Shown here: positions 11,230-21,746 of the stretch, piece after piece
How positions within the stretch are numbered: the stretch's first letter is position 1
Layout of the letters: each line of letters opens with the position of its first letter
Assembly (NCBI GenBank): GCA_942486035.1
Contig: CALNXK010000042.1
Location: forward strand, 546,001-610,000
Source: Porites lobata
Taxonomy: Eukaryota > Cnidaria > Anthozoa > Scleractinia > Poritidae
Direction of reading: 5' to 3'
Length of the DNA: 64,000 nt
The notes under the pieces: model-generated
The model's database searches: none
Seen by the model: only the letters and a program-made list of their open reading frames with translations
What the model was told of the DNA's origin: nothing
Made by a program: the position numbers and the translations under genes

Positions 11230-14200
11230 CTGTGAAGACAAAAAAGTAGAAAGAGATAAACCTAAACGGGTATAGCTTTCGATAAATATTGAACCACAAA
11301 ATTCAAAACGGTCGCAACGGAAAACAAATCTCAAACAAATGTGATTTTTTGCGTTCTTATAAGCTCCAAACAATAAAAAAGTCTAATCTGTGTGAGAGCC
11401 ACCTCTTTATCGCGTTCACCTTGGCTTATTCATGGTGATCATAATCCCTCGGCGAGCTCCAGAATGTTTCCTATTGAGCACTCTGATGACGTCAATAAAC
11501 TATACCTCGAGTTATTGTGAGCTTAGTAATCCTTCCAAGACGTCTCCTGAGTGCATCCATAACTCAACAGTACAAGGTTAAGCGTTTACCATGCGTTTTG
11601 TAACGTAAATTTAGGAGAAAACTTTTAAATTTTTAAATCGATAATGGGAAAAAGAGGTGAGTGTTGTTACGTTATTGTTATCTCCGCGAGCTGTGCGGGC
11701 TATGGCCTGTGTAGATCATTCATTAAGTGAAAATTAAAAGATACTTCTAGATTATTAATCAGAACGTAACTTAACAATACATAGCCTAAATAGAGCATGC
11801 GTTTTACTGTTTTTAGAAGTAGAGCGTGTTTCACGTTAGATTTGTGACAAACAACGTCAGCCTCCACTAGTAAACTATGGCAACACGTCAATGAAAAATT
11901 CAAAACTCAACGTTTCGGACGCCAGTAGACTGCTTTTTTTAACCGACTTTCTAAAGTTTTAAGGACTCAAAACATGGTTCGAGTTATCAAGGGTAAAATT
12001 ATATAGAAATGATCGGAGGGAAAACAAAAACCACTTCAAGTTAACGGGAGGTTCGAGTTATCGAGGATTCAAGTTACCGAGGGTAAACTTACAGTAAATG
12101 TATGACGGAAATCCAGGGGAAATCGATTTTGGTTCGATTTGACATTTCTACAATTAAATGTGATTAAAATGTTTACTGTGCAGTACTCCCGGCCATTTTC
12201 TTCCAGCTCCCAATAACTCGAACTTTTTTCGATTTTCATTGAAGGCTCGAGTTATCGAAAGTCGACTGTAAATCAATTACCAGGAAAATGGAAAGCCGAC
12301 ACAGTTCTTGCCTTGCAAACAACAGTGAACGCTCTGCGGTTTGGCGAGTGCATTTCAGACCCGTGATTGGGTAGAAATAACGTATATTCCTGGCATATTT
12401 CAGATGTTCTCGTTTTTCCCTGTCGCACTGTAAACGTTTAGTTAAACACGGTTTAAAATTGCTTTCTTCATAAAAACTGGTCACTGACTTACGTGTGAGT
12501 TGATTGCAGTTTAGTGCAAATTGCAAGACATGTTGAATTTCATTTAAAGTAAAAACCTATATTCCAGTGTTTCGTGTCTGTTTTTCATTAAAACCCGGTT
12601 TGATTGGATATGTTTAGTCGGTGTAAATGGTGTATATCAAGAGTTCTCAATGATTCTAACTCAGTATGGACGCCACGGGAACGTTTTTCAACATCTTTCA
12701 TTAACCGATGGGATCAAGAGTTGATCCACACCACATTCCTTGATTTGGCATGTGAGCATTCAAATTGGGAACGACAGTCATTGTTTATTGCTCTTTTTGG
12801 GTTCGTGCCCTTTTGAGTTTTATCAGGAGCCTCCTGGTTTACCCCAAGTAATATTGCTCGAGTCATGTTCTTTTTGCCGGAAAGATTTCAAAATGCTTGA
12901 CTGCTGAAGGGGCTGCCCCCCCCACCCCTACTCCGGAACCGCACACCCCCCTAAAAGAAGTATTTAAAGACCATAATAATCACCTTTTGGGTTGCTTTGT
13001 TTATTGGCGTCTTTTTCACCCTCCGTAAGGGGCCTGGGGACAGAAGTAGGGACAGGTGTCATTCCTGGCTCCTTGTAAGAAGGTGTCACCGTAACCGTTG
13101 GCTCTGTGCTCGGAGATGAAGTTATCGCCATGGAGACCAATGTGCTAGGATATGAAGTCACTTTCAGGATCGAAGAGGTTTCGATTACATACTTCTTCTC
13201 AGAAAGAGCTGAAAAAAAATTATTTCGATAAATAATGCGTCTCTTATTGAGTTTGTAAGCTGATCATTAGGTCTAATACCTGCAGCTATACCTGTCACTT
13301 AAGGCTCGCTTCGGAGATGCTCATGTACCTACAAGCTATTTGTTCAACTTCAAAAACTTTTTATTAAATTACTTTCTTACTTGTAGCCCCTCTCGGATGG
13401 CGTCTTTACGATTCCGTTTCTATCCTTAGGAGCACTGACGTAGATTGTGCAGGAGATCGCGGTAAGTGTGGTACGACAAAATAGGAAATTGATTGTAAAG
13501 GACGTAACTGATGGGATGTTTAATATGCCCCCCTGAATATGCCAGATCTGAAGATATTATTTCCAGGCCCTTATTCAACTCTCCCAAAGAGCAGGTCAGA
13601 ATTAAGTTTGCTTATCCGACAGACATGTCTTGTCGATAATTAATAGTTGTATTTTTAAGTCAACAAAAGTAAAGAATCGAGAAAAAACCTATTAATAAAT
13701 CTTTAAATTTGTTGGTGAATTAACTAACCATTTTGTAACTTTTCGGAGCCGAAATGTTTTCGGGACTTTTGAGATAGGTTTTGGAGAAATTGACATGGTG
13801 AATGCAAAGAAAGCAACGTCTTACCTTTCGTACGTTGTGAAGTTACAACGCTATTGCTGACTGATGTGATTTTAACGTTACTACCTGACAAAAGCATATT
13901 TAGTTAACATGAGATGATGTTTTTTCGTCGCATTTATTTCTGTATTATATTCTTTCTATTTTTTTCCGTGATGGACAAAATAGTCAAGGTCTTTTAAAGG
14001 TAGCCCAGAACGACAAAAAAAAACCTCAAAACCTTTCTGTCGCTCAAACTAGTCTACTGAGTTGAAATGGCGGTCCTTCTTATTGTTGTTATTAAGAACC
14101 TCGTTCCTGTGTTGACGAGGATAATATATCAGCGAGTTATTTTCCGTGGACGTTATTGATCTTGGGTCTCCGTTTTGTCTGGTCTTCCCCAAGGAAATGT

Positions 14201-17200
14201 GTTGGAACCCGTTTTATTCCTGCAATCACGTAACAATTTGCATCTAGCGGGTGTTTATACAAGAGGGGTTGGAAAGGTAAAGATTTTCCAACCTGCCGAT
14301 ACTAGGGTTTTGCGAAAAAAGAGGTAAAAATATGAAATACTAGTTTGTTTTAGACTCTCTCTGATTGATACTATAATTGCGGTAGAGACCGCATTGCCAC
14401 CCGTATACCCGTGTTCTGTAGACAGTGAACAGTCATGGTGCTTTTTTAATTTCTTCAGAGTATAAAAAAGAATGCCTGGACTACTAAAAGGTATAGAGTG
14501 AATTTACTAAACCCGTGAATAGGTAGTAGAATACTACGCACTATTAGAATTCTATTGTCTTCTTTTGTTCATTTGCAGCTATTTGCACTAGTTGTTATTA
14601 ACTGTTTTATGGGTCAAGTAAAATCGCTCTATATGGAAACATGAAAAAGATTAACATACTTGTGGCTGGAATTGTTGTGGTACTGCGAGGTTCACAGTTT
14701 TTACCAACAGAATCATCCAAACACTGACAGCTGTAGTCATCAACGTTTGGAATACAGGTTCCGCCATTCTGACACGGGTTTGTATCACATGGTGTCCAAT
14801 CTTTATTATTCATTACACAAATAAAAAAGCATGAAGTCAGTTCTAGTTACAACTCTAAATATTCAAGGATTTGGTTCGATAGACACAGTGAAAAAAGCGG
14901 GGAGTTAAGGAAAATCTTCCAGCGCTACCTTTAAATGATGCACCTGTTATTTCCTTGTTAAACGTTAGATTTAACAGGGATTTTTCTGTTTTAGGTCAAT
15001 TCTGTGTTGAAGTCATTACTTACTGCGTTTAATCATACACCATTGCTCCGTTAGAGATAATTAAGACAGTATTTAAACAAAACGCTTCAGGGAGCACTAA
15101 TCATAAGACTTTTTAGGTGATTTTAAAAGTTGAAAAGGTTGGCCAACTTTCCCTAGTCATGTTTCAATCCATGTCCATCCTTATCATCCGTTACAACAGA
15201 CGACATGAAACAGTTGTATCACCCACTAATGTAATAATCCCGGGGGAGACTCCGCATATGATAAGGGTGGGGATGCTCGTCGGAAATTTTTAATTAAACC
15301 CCTAAAGGAGACCGATCTGGGCGTGGCCCAAGCTTTTTTTGACCCGTAAAAGAGACCATGTTAAAACACAGACAATATATATATATATTTTATATTTTTT
15401 CGCGTGCAACCGTAAACGAGACCTTCACGGCTAAATATGATGGCGTTTTGCCCAGATCACCCTAAGTGAGACCGAAATTTATACCCCTAAGCGAGACGAC
15501 AAGTATCCCCACCCCTTTCATATGGGAAGTCCCCCTCCCCCGGGGTAATAATCGACCACTATTGTAACGCTAACTACTATTGTAACAAATATCGACCACT
15601 AATGTAACAAAAAGTTAACCACCAATGTATTAATTTTTTAACCTATGATGTAATAAAAAACTTAACCACTAATGTAATAACATTGTGACCATTAATGTAA
15701 GAAACTCAAAGAGAACAGCTGATTGGTTATGTAGAATTATTAGGATTTATAAAAAAATCTGATGCGACCTCCTGCTTTGATGCCAGGCATTGCCGTTTCA
15801 ACGCCCAGCGTTGGTCACGCGTCCGTTGCCTAATACTTTGTATCACTGTAGAGGTTCATATGTTAGTGTGCGTATATATTGCAAATCAAATGCCACCAAG
15901 TGTTTTTGAGTTTGTTACTTTAATGGTCGCAATGTTACTGCATTAGTGTTTAAGTTCTTTTTTTAAAAAAATAAAAAAATAAACGGTGCTAGCTTTCTTC
16001 ACTTGCAGCCAATGGCTGAATTGCGGAGGAAACAGAGAGGTGAGATCGGACGTCAGCGTGTAAAGGTGCACTCTTGCAGCCACTTCAGTCCTTGTTTTGA
16101 TCACACCTCGTCCCCCCAGACCGATGACGGTACAAGTCAGATACACCATGACATCGGCGCCTACGTCCCCTACTCTTTTCGAGCAATTTTACAGGTTCTT
16201 TTACGTCCCCTTCCAACTGAAGTCCAAGGATGAAGGAGACAAGGCCAACGGCTTAACGTCACCGCCCAATGACGCGGTCATCTGAACTGAGAAAGGGCAT
16301 TCACAGCTAGAATGATCTCAACAGTTTTTTAAAGACCTTGGTTGATGGTGCGGCCCCGACGGCCGGGGTTTGAAGTCACGACCTCCCCGCTCAGCAGACC
16401 GGTGCTTTTCCAACTGAGCTAACCGCGCGGCGGTTACATTAAAGGTTAAAAAATTATTACATTGGTGGTTAACTTTTTGTTACATTTGTGGTTGATATTT
16501 AGTACAGTAATGGTTATTATTATTCAACTTCACTCAGCAGAGTACAAATAACACCCAAAACGAGTACAAATATCTCACGGTATTTGTACTCCAGAAGACC
16601 GGTTTGAGTCGTTTTCTACAAACGTCGCCCAAGGCAGATAATGCATCGTTTCCCGAAATTGTATAAAGGTTGAATCAGAAACCGTGTTGTCAGAATAAAG
16701 TTGCCTCAACAATGAAATTTCGACATTAATTAAAAACAGTCAGAACATACAAACATTATAAGTTCAAAATTCTACAACAGAGAAGATCAAAACAGACCTG
16801 AACGTGTGCATTAGATGCAAGGTGACGGCGACAATCCGTGACACAAACAACGTTGATTTATTCAATGTCCCCCGAGGAGCGTAACAGTCTCCACTTCTAG
16901 CCCTTTTCAAATGTGAGGAAACTCGATAGGGAAGACTTTAGACGTCTTCTAAAGACTTAACGTTAGTACTAATCCAGGCCAAGATGAGGTTTCAAGTCCG
17001 TTACGTTTTTTACGAGTAGCTCCTTCAATTTCGCGGGAGATGTTTGGTCTTTGCATCGCCATTTGCTCTGCTCAGTTTACCCTCTTGCAGTCGGTTTTAC
17101 ATAAGAACCGGAAGACCTTCCTATTAGCCTCACAATTATTTGTCATTCCATCTCTGTTTTCCTAGCAAATATTTGAAACGTTCTCCGAGGCGCCGAAGAA

Positions 17201-18285
17201 AACCCAAGAAATTCGCCAAAATTTGCTTTGCTGAGAATTAAAACTCGTTTAACAAGTTTTCATTTTAGACCAATCAATAACAACGTTGCCTAAAGCGCGC
17301 TAGAACTGGACTTAGAAAGGAGTCGCGTTAATCAGTCACGCGTTCTCGTTTTATGTATTTACTGAGTCTACTGAGTTATATTTTAAAACATTTCGAGTTG
17401 AATAATAAATCTCTAACCAGTTGGTTTAGTGTGTAGTATCGTGGGACATTTTTACTCGTATCTTGTATTTTGACTCGCCCTACGGGCTCGCCAAAATACG
17501 GCGTGACTCGTAAAAATATCCCACGACACTACACACTAAACTCCCATAAGATATATGTATTACATTAGTGGTTGATATTTATTACATTAGTAGTTAGTGT
17601 TACAATAGTAGTCGACCCACTATTAGTGAGTGGTACAGCTTCAATGCCTAAATATAGTCTTAAATGCTAAGACTAGGTCATTTTTGGGAGTTCGAATGAT
17701 GCCAAGACAAGTTTTAGCTTTTTAGAAAGATAGAAAATACATAGCCCCTTTAAGGTGGTCTCCCTAACTACAAGATATAAAGACTAAATACCCTTTGGGA
17801 GTCGGCATTATATAGAGTAGGCGATTCACTTGGCAAGGGAAACACTAAGAACAGTTTCAAGGCTCACTACAGTGCACTCTTTACAAAGTACTCAGAGCTC
17901 AGGCTGTTCGCATGGTAATGTAATAGCGAGTTGAGCAATCCAAGTTCAACTTTAACCGAAAGGAGTTTCTCACATAAGAAAAGTTAATTTTAATGGAAAG
18001 AGACCTAAGTTTTAAGTGCAGGGTAACTTTTAAGTTACTCTTGATAAAATCTTATAAAGTTTCATCTAAGCTTTGGTCCTATTATGGGAATGGGTCTCCA
18101 GATTAGATCATCGTTGCTTTTGCTAGGTGATGGGCATTCCTTGCACGGTGCTATTTGTGGAGTCACAGGAATATATGACACTTCGATAAGACACGTGATT
18201 ATAATCAGTATATAGCACAGGCGGCCCAAGCTCAATTTATAAAGGTCGTTCAACGGAAGGATTGTATGGGCGAGCAAACATATGT

Positions 18286-18316
<31 letters not shown>

Positions 18317-19870
18317 TCCAATTTAAGCAATTGGAAAGAAGAAGCCTGAAAAAAATCAGGGCTTCAACGGGATTCGGACCCGTGACCTCCGCGTTACCGG
18401 TGCGTTGCTCTACCAACTGAGCTATGAAGCCACACATTGGGAGCGAGGTCAATTTATTGAGTTCATATCTCCCATGAGGAGTGAAATGATGTGAAGTATA
18501 AATGAAATAATTCATGAATTATTATGAATTATTTCATTTATACTTCACATCAAACATATCTGAGTTACAACAATCGGTTCAAAGATTACAAAGGTTTTTA
18601 TGGGATCGCGACTGATTTAATTAAAAAAAATAACTATAATTTTTGTTTAAAAGTTAACTTGACGTCTTTCCATGTTGCATTCCTCGTCTTTTATTTGCAT
18701 TTTAGCCCCATTTCTGCGGATCTCGACGATTTACCGTGGATCGAAACTGTTCCGGTTAGCTCAATGGGATAAGCGCCTGTCTGCTGAGCGGGAGGCCGTA
18801 GGTTCAAACTCCGGCCGGATCAACATGGTTTGACTTTCTAGTCTTCTCGGATAAGGACGATAAACCGTTAGGCCCCCGTCTCACAAGCCCTTGCACATGT
18901 AATAAAAAATCTGTGGGAAGTTAACTGAGAACCCACACACTCTTCGTAAAGAGTAGGGCACGTCTAAGACGTCTTAGACGTCCTCTAGTATAAATACGGC
19001 TAATCCTTCCGTTGAACGACCTTGTTACACAACACCACACGATATTTCTATAATCGCCTAATTTGTCTCATTATGTAATGATTTACGTAATAATTTGTTA
19101 TCAAGTCATGCTGATGACACTTGATTGACTACAGTCATCATTGCATTATCCTTGTTATGATTTGTTTGTTTGTTTGTTTGTTTGTTTTTTTTATATTAAA
19201 GCTTTTGCAATACTGTAACTACATAATTATAGTCATGCAAATAAAGCTTATGTTGTTGTTGTTGTTTGCCTATTGTTTACTAAATTGAGCTTGGGTCGCC
19301 TGTGTTTACAGAGGAGAAAGGTGGGTAGTCACCTGTCTAATGGCCCTGATGAACACAAATATTGAGATGAAATTTTGAGATGAGTAATATCTATTTCTGT
19401 TTCGTCAATGTCAGTGAGTTTTTCTCGAGAATAAAAAACATCTGCATCTCGTAGGAGATGCAGATTCTTTGATTGCCCTATAACAAGGCGCAACAAACCT
19501 TTTTCGCAAACCGACTTGCGTTTAGTTGAACATACCCTCGAATGCCACTTGAAGTTTTTGTCTTTATACATATGAACACAGTGTTTTTTTGTGTTTGGAT
19601 GACCTTTTATCCAGTAAGTAAAGTTAACCTTCTCTCCACTGACCCACTCAAATGTGTTGTTTGTGCTGTTTTGACTGTTGAGACCATTCCAACCCCCAGC
19701 GTTTCCCATGAAAGTCTTCAGAAATTCCTGCTCATGAATATCATTGACAGTTACAAGATTGGCTTGTTTCGATTCACAGTTGGCCTGGGCATCAGTAAAT
19801 GTTTTACTGTCCACATCACGGAAATAACAGCTCCTATGATAATATGACCAATCTTGCTCGCAGCTTCTAT
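11142..19870 (-). CDS. C-type lectin / EGF transmembrane receptor gene, unit A (partial model)
   Basis: Five - strand exons join in one frame: lectin domain 19870-19499, EGF domain 14800-14660, linker 13884-13825, Ser/Thr-rich stalk 13208-13020, transmembrane helix 11229-11142. The four introns between them are phase 1, typical of shuffled extracellular modules. The predicted product is a type I cell-surface protein with an N-terminal lectin fold outside, a membrane-proximal EGF module, a mucin-like stalk and one helix ending in WFKK. Signal-peptide and cytoplasmic exons were not found. Long introns hold many transposons. Cnidarians have many such lectin receptors, often discussed as candidate immune or symbiont recognition proteins; no ligand or role can be read from this sequence. 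The exon chain was assembled by eye from splice consensus and phase. Confidence 0.75.
11960..12270. mobile_element. Possible pogo/mariner-type MITE remnant
   Basis: Repeated CGAGTTATC motifs occur at about 11973, 12053 and 12246, with an inverted AATAACTCGAAC near 12212 and an end GTTATCGAAAGTCGACTGTA. This resembles the termini of pogo-like MITEs, but matching ends and a TA duplication were not established. It lies in a receptor-gene intron. Confidence 0.4.
13020..13208 (-). CDS. Ser/Thr/Pro stalk exon, unit A
   Basis: This exon of 62 codons plus split codons starts after TTTTTTTTCAG with LSEKKYVIETSSILK and runs through a Ser/Thr/Pro-rich stretch (SYPSTLVSMAITSSPSTEP; TVTVTPSYKEPGMTPVPTSV) to PRPLTEG. 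The donor GTGAAA is weak, but using it joins in phase to the transmembrane exon; reading through would instead end at TAA after GDYYGL. It is likely an O-glycosylated spacer. Unit B has SPRTEP for SPSTEP. Confidence 0.65.
13825..13884 (-). CDS. Linker exon, unit A
   Basis: A 60-base exon between acceptor TTTTGTCAG and a consensus donor GTAAGA encodes SNVKITSVSNSVVTSQRTK. It is Ser/Thr-rich and extends the stalk. Phase 1 at both ends matches its neighbours. Confidence 0.65.
14660..14800 (-). CDS. EGF-like domain exon, unit A
   Basis: After acceptor AATAATAAAG the exon encodes DWTPCDTNPCQNGGTCIPNV, DDYSCQCLDDSVGKNCEP, then STTTIPATS. All six EGF cysteines are present in the usual spacing with the CQNGGTC signature. 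The donor is GTATGT. Joining to the lectin exon gives CEK-DWTPC across a phase-1 junction. Confidence 0.88.
15239..15544. mobile_element. hAT-like MITE with 8-bp target duplication
   Basis: Ends CCCGGGGGAG and CTCCCCCGGG are perfect inverted repeats, with further pairing at GGGTGGGGAT / ATCCCCACCC. The sequence GTAATAAT flanks both sides (15231-15238, 15545-15552). An 8-bp duplication suggests hAT, although the TA-rich host repeat weakens that. Five internal copies of a CC-TAA-x-GAGAC-like motif are spaced through the element. Confidence 0.7.
16085..16434 (-). mobile_element. tRNA-derived SINE
   Basis: A tRNA-like head on the - strand (about 16430-16360) has A box TTAGCTCAGTTGG and B box-like GACTTCAAACCCC. 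Downstream lies a core (GACGTTAAGCCGTTGGCCTT, CTCGAAAAGAGTAGGGGACG) that also occurs, diverged, in the + strand SINE at 18749-18990. The element boundaries are approximate. Confidence 0.65.
17425..17540. repeat. 116-bp hairpin
   Basis: TTTAGTGTGTAGTATCGTGG at the left pairs with CCACGACACTACACACTAAA at the right, with inner arms around ACTCGCCCTACGGGCTCG. It is a likely foldback MITE inserted in the right arm of the CCACTAATGTAA element. Confidence 0.7.
18288..18551 (-). mobile_element. tRNA-Thr-like SINE with 12-bp target duplication
   Basis: The 264-bp insertion carries a tRNA-like segment and is flanked by AAACATATGTGA at 18276-18287 and AAACATATCTGA at 18552-18563 (11/12; perfect in unit B). 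The 5' side, on the - strand, holds a palindrome (about 18490-18548, GTGAAGTATAAATGAAATAA and its complement). I know closely similar repeats from coral genomes. Confidence 0.7.
18360..18431 (-). tRNA. tRNA-Thr(GGT)-like sequence, probable SINE head
   Basis: A 72-base cloverleaf-like sequence on the - strand: acceptor GGCTTCA/TGAAGCC, D arm GCTC..GAGC, loop CCGGTAA giving anticodon GGT, and T arm ACGGG..CCCGT. The A box TAGCTCAGTTGG and B box GGTCCGAATCC are intact. Position 33 would be C rather than U and the anticodon stem has two mismatches, so a working tRNA is unlikely. It lies inside a repeat with a target duplication. Confidence 0.6.
18749..18990 (+). mobile_element. tRNA-derived SINE
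   Basis: The tRNA-like head starts GTTCCGG, with A box TTAGCTCAATGGG, an anticodon-like GCT, and B box GGTTCAAACTCC. It is followed by a core (GATAAACCGTTAGGCCCCCG, AACCCACACACTCTTC, AAAGAGTAGGGCACG) shared with the - strand SINE at 16085-16434. The 3' end is approximate. Confidence 0.7.
19205..19267 (+). repeat. Retroelement 3' tail with (TTG)n
   Basis: The AAATAAAGCTTATG(TTG)n tail is similar to that at 1-62. It interrupts the right arm of the CACAGG element and is preceded by a TTTG repeat. Confidence 0.5.
19499..19870 (-). CDS. C-type lectin domain exon, unit A
   Basis: One exon (372 bases, acceptor TATTGCAG, donor GTTTGT) encodes a whole C-type lectin domain of about 124 residues. It starts DRSCEQDWSYYHRSCYF and ends KRKSVCEK. 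Six cysteines (about residues 4, 15, 32, 98, 114, 122) give the long-form disulphide pattern. The core motif GWNGLN stands for the usual WIGL, and FKWHSRVC for the WND region. The sugar-binding tripeptide EPN or QPD is replaced by HPN (residues 91-93), so classical calcium-dependent sugar binding is uncertain. Sequons lie at about N68, N71 and N83. Unit B differs at residues 88 (I to K) and 118 (R to H). Confidence 0.92.
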
Positions 19871-20071
19871 CTGCAATACAATGTTGGTATCATTTGCCAA
19901 TTTTAGTTCGGGTTTTTAAAAGATGGAGAGTGTGGATTTGTTTTGAAGTTTTGAGAGATACCATGCATATGCAAAAGAACATGCCTTACAGTTTCGTTAA
20001 TAAAACTTTAAATGTCTATGTCTTCTTCTTCTACACAAATCATTTATATTTTTATATTTATTGTTATAAAC

Positions 20072-20142
20072 CCAACCTCATCCCCAGGTTTGTTCCGGTT
20101 TATCCCAGTTTACAAGGAAAAAGGTCTGGGAATGAAGTTGCT
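20072..20142. mobile_element. Short MITE, CTC(A/G)TCCCCAGG family
   Basis: CAACCTCATCCCCAGG at the left pairs with TCTGGGAATGAAGTTG at the right, like the element at 20561-20655 but more diverged. No target duplication was seen. Confidence 0.5.
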
Positions 20143-20560
20143 TACACAGATCGACAGAAATACTGATCAGCTTTCCCAACACATGTCGTGGGAGAGATGT
20201 CGTTTGGTTTCCAGCCAACAGCTTCTATATGTGACGGCGGAGCTGGCGTTTAAAGAAGTGCTTTGCACTCGGCTCGGTAGTAAAGGGCCTCTGAACACAG
20301 CTTAGATGACCGTACAGGGGTCTGATAAGCTGATAAGGCCTGATAAAAGTGAAACAGCTGTCCATGGCTGCCACTGCCTGGGTGATATGGCTGGGCGCAT
20401 GCGTGAGGTACTGGCCAAGCGTTGGGATGGTGTAGGTGTGTCCTTTGCTTCAAAGTTTTATCACCATCATCATCACGTCTCATCGCGCCAGTAGCCGCAA
20501 AAAGCCTCCTTGCTGTCTGACCAACACTCTCAGTGAGTGTTGTCTCATTATCAACGCTTC

Positions 20561-20655
20561 CAGCCTCGTCCCCAGGGGTCCCTTTTGTCATGCGCCGGAA
20601 AAATCCCGATCCCCGTCGCCGACCAAAAGGATCGCGGCCTCTGGGAACGAGATTG
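20561..20655. mobile_element. 95-bp MITE with 9-bp target duplication
   Basis: The left end CAGCCTCGTCCCCAGGGG and right end CCTCTGGGAACGAGATTG are inverted repeats. CAACGCTTC flanks both sides (20552-20560, 20656-20664). Confidence 0.75.
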
Positions 20656-21725
20656 CAACGCTTCTTGTTTCTGTAACAGTTAGTGTTTTTGTGTGGTAGG
20701 GTCGTTTGCCCAACCTGGAGGACCAGGGGGTCACTCTCTGGCTGGTCTCTACCCTTAGTCCAGGAGTGCAAGACTTCAGCCGACGTAGCTCTATGGATCA
20801 TTGAGACACGCAAACTGTCCCACCATGATAAGGTGGTGACTTCATTTGCTTCAAAGTTTGCTTTCTAATAAAAAAAGTAAACAGAGAAGCAAATCCCAGT
20901 TTTCAGAATTCTTGTGATTTTTTTTTTTGGAATTCGCAAGAAAATTGGGTAGGTGGAAAGGAGAGGAGAGGTATCTTCTTCTGTTCGTGTGACGATTTCG
21001 CAGTTTGTTTGTGGTGAATAAAGTTTGCTCTGACATGCTTCACTGCTTTTAAGAGGATTTTATAGCCGGCAAAGTGAACGGCCTGTCCATCCTATTTTCT
21101 TGTCAGAGATCGAAACAATGTAAATATTTCTTTCTAAGTGTAACCTGAAAGAAAATCCATGATACCCGAGAAGTGACAAGTCCTTCTTGTGAAAAGTGAC
21201 AATTTTAAAAGAAATGAAAGTTTCTGTCACTTAATGTACAAACCCTTCAATGATTTTCTTAATGTTTTGCTGACGAATCATTGACTTTGGGAATTAGTTA
21301 AACCTCGTCTTGATATATCTATAGTACAATTGTGGCTTCCCTCAGCTCCCCTGCCCTAGGCTTAGTGTCTGAAATCCCATTTTCCCAGGGCAAAAACCCG
21401 CAGGCCAGTCCCAGTTCTCGTTGGCCCCTTTATGGACCTCACACAAATAATTTTTCAGATTCTGAGAATTGCCCACGATGCTCGCCCAAACTGTTGATTA
21501 TCGCCCAAATTATAATGAATCAAATAGTCGTCATACTTTAGTATTCATCTTATTTTTATAATTACTCAGTAACCACTTGTGTTTAGGAAAAACTGTTTGA
21601 ATGCAGAGGTCCACGCAACGTTTGTTACGCAACTTGTGTTTGTTACGCCTTTAAGAAGTGAATTGCTTAGTGTACAGGATATGCTAACTAGAAAGTAAAA
21701 AAACGTTACATTTTGTTCAACTTAC

Positions 21726-21746
21726 TTTCTGCTCTGGAAACAGCAA
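21726..21746 (-). CDS. Candidate 21-base micro-exon, unit A
   Basis: Strong acceptor TTCTGTTTCAG and donor GTAAGT bracket 21 bases coding for a split codon, AVSRAE and a split codon. Phase 1 at both ends matches the lectin receptor exons downstream, so it could be an upstream exon of that gene. Support is from splice signals only. Confidence 0.35.

Larger units (their letters stand above)
15220..17632. mobile_element. Inverted-repeat element built from CCACTAATGTAA motifs, nested
   Basis: The left end carries tandem degenerate CCACTAATGTAAYA motifs (15220-15238 and 15553-15715). The reverse complement appears at 16435-16530 and 17555-17632, for example AAAAAGTTAACCACCAATGT on the left matched inverted on the right. 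The arms are each interrupted: the left by a 306-bp MITE and the right by about 1 kb containing a 116-bp hairpin. A SINE lies between the arms. No transposase and no clear target duplication were seen. Confidence 0.6.
18216..19304. mobile_element. Composite TIR element (CACAGG ends) with nested SINEs
   Basis: The left end CACAGGCGGCCCAAGCTCAA and right end TTGAGCTTGGGTCGCCTGTG are inverted repeats. Further arm sequence (AAAGGTCGTTCAACGGAAGG) reappears inverted near 18999-19022, separated from the right tip by a retroelement-tail insertion. The termini resemble those of the spacer element at 30984-33168 (CACAGGTAGCCCAAGCTCA). Two SINEs are nested inside. No target duplication was resolved. Confidence 0.6.

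Noticed and set aside
13390..13440. Possible - strand exon (APKDRNGIVKTPSERGYK) with donor GTAAGA
   Set aside because: Its phase does not fit between the linker and stalk exons, which already join in frame.
18237..18515. 92-aa - strand frame containing CGFIAQLVEQRTGNAEVTGP
   Set aside because: It is the translated tRNA-like SINE, a frequent false protein in cnidarian annotations.
20250..20813. 187-aa - strand frame (and the 171-aa unit B version)
   Set aside because: It runs through a 95-bp MITE and low-information sequence, differs in length between copies, and has no recognisable domain.
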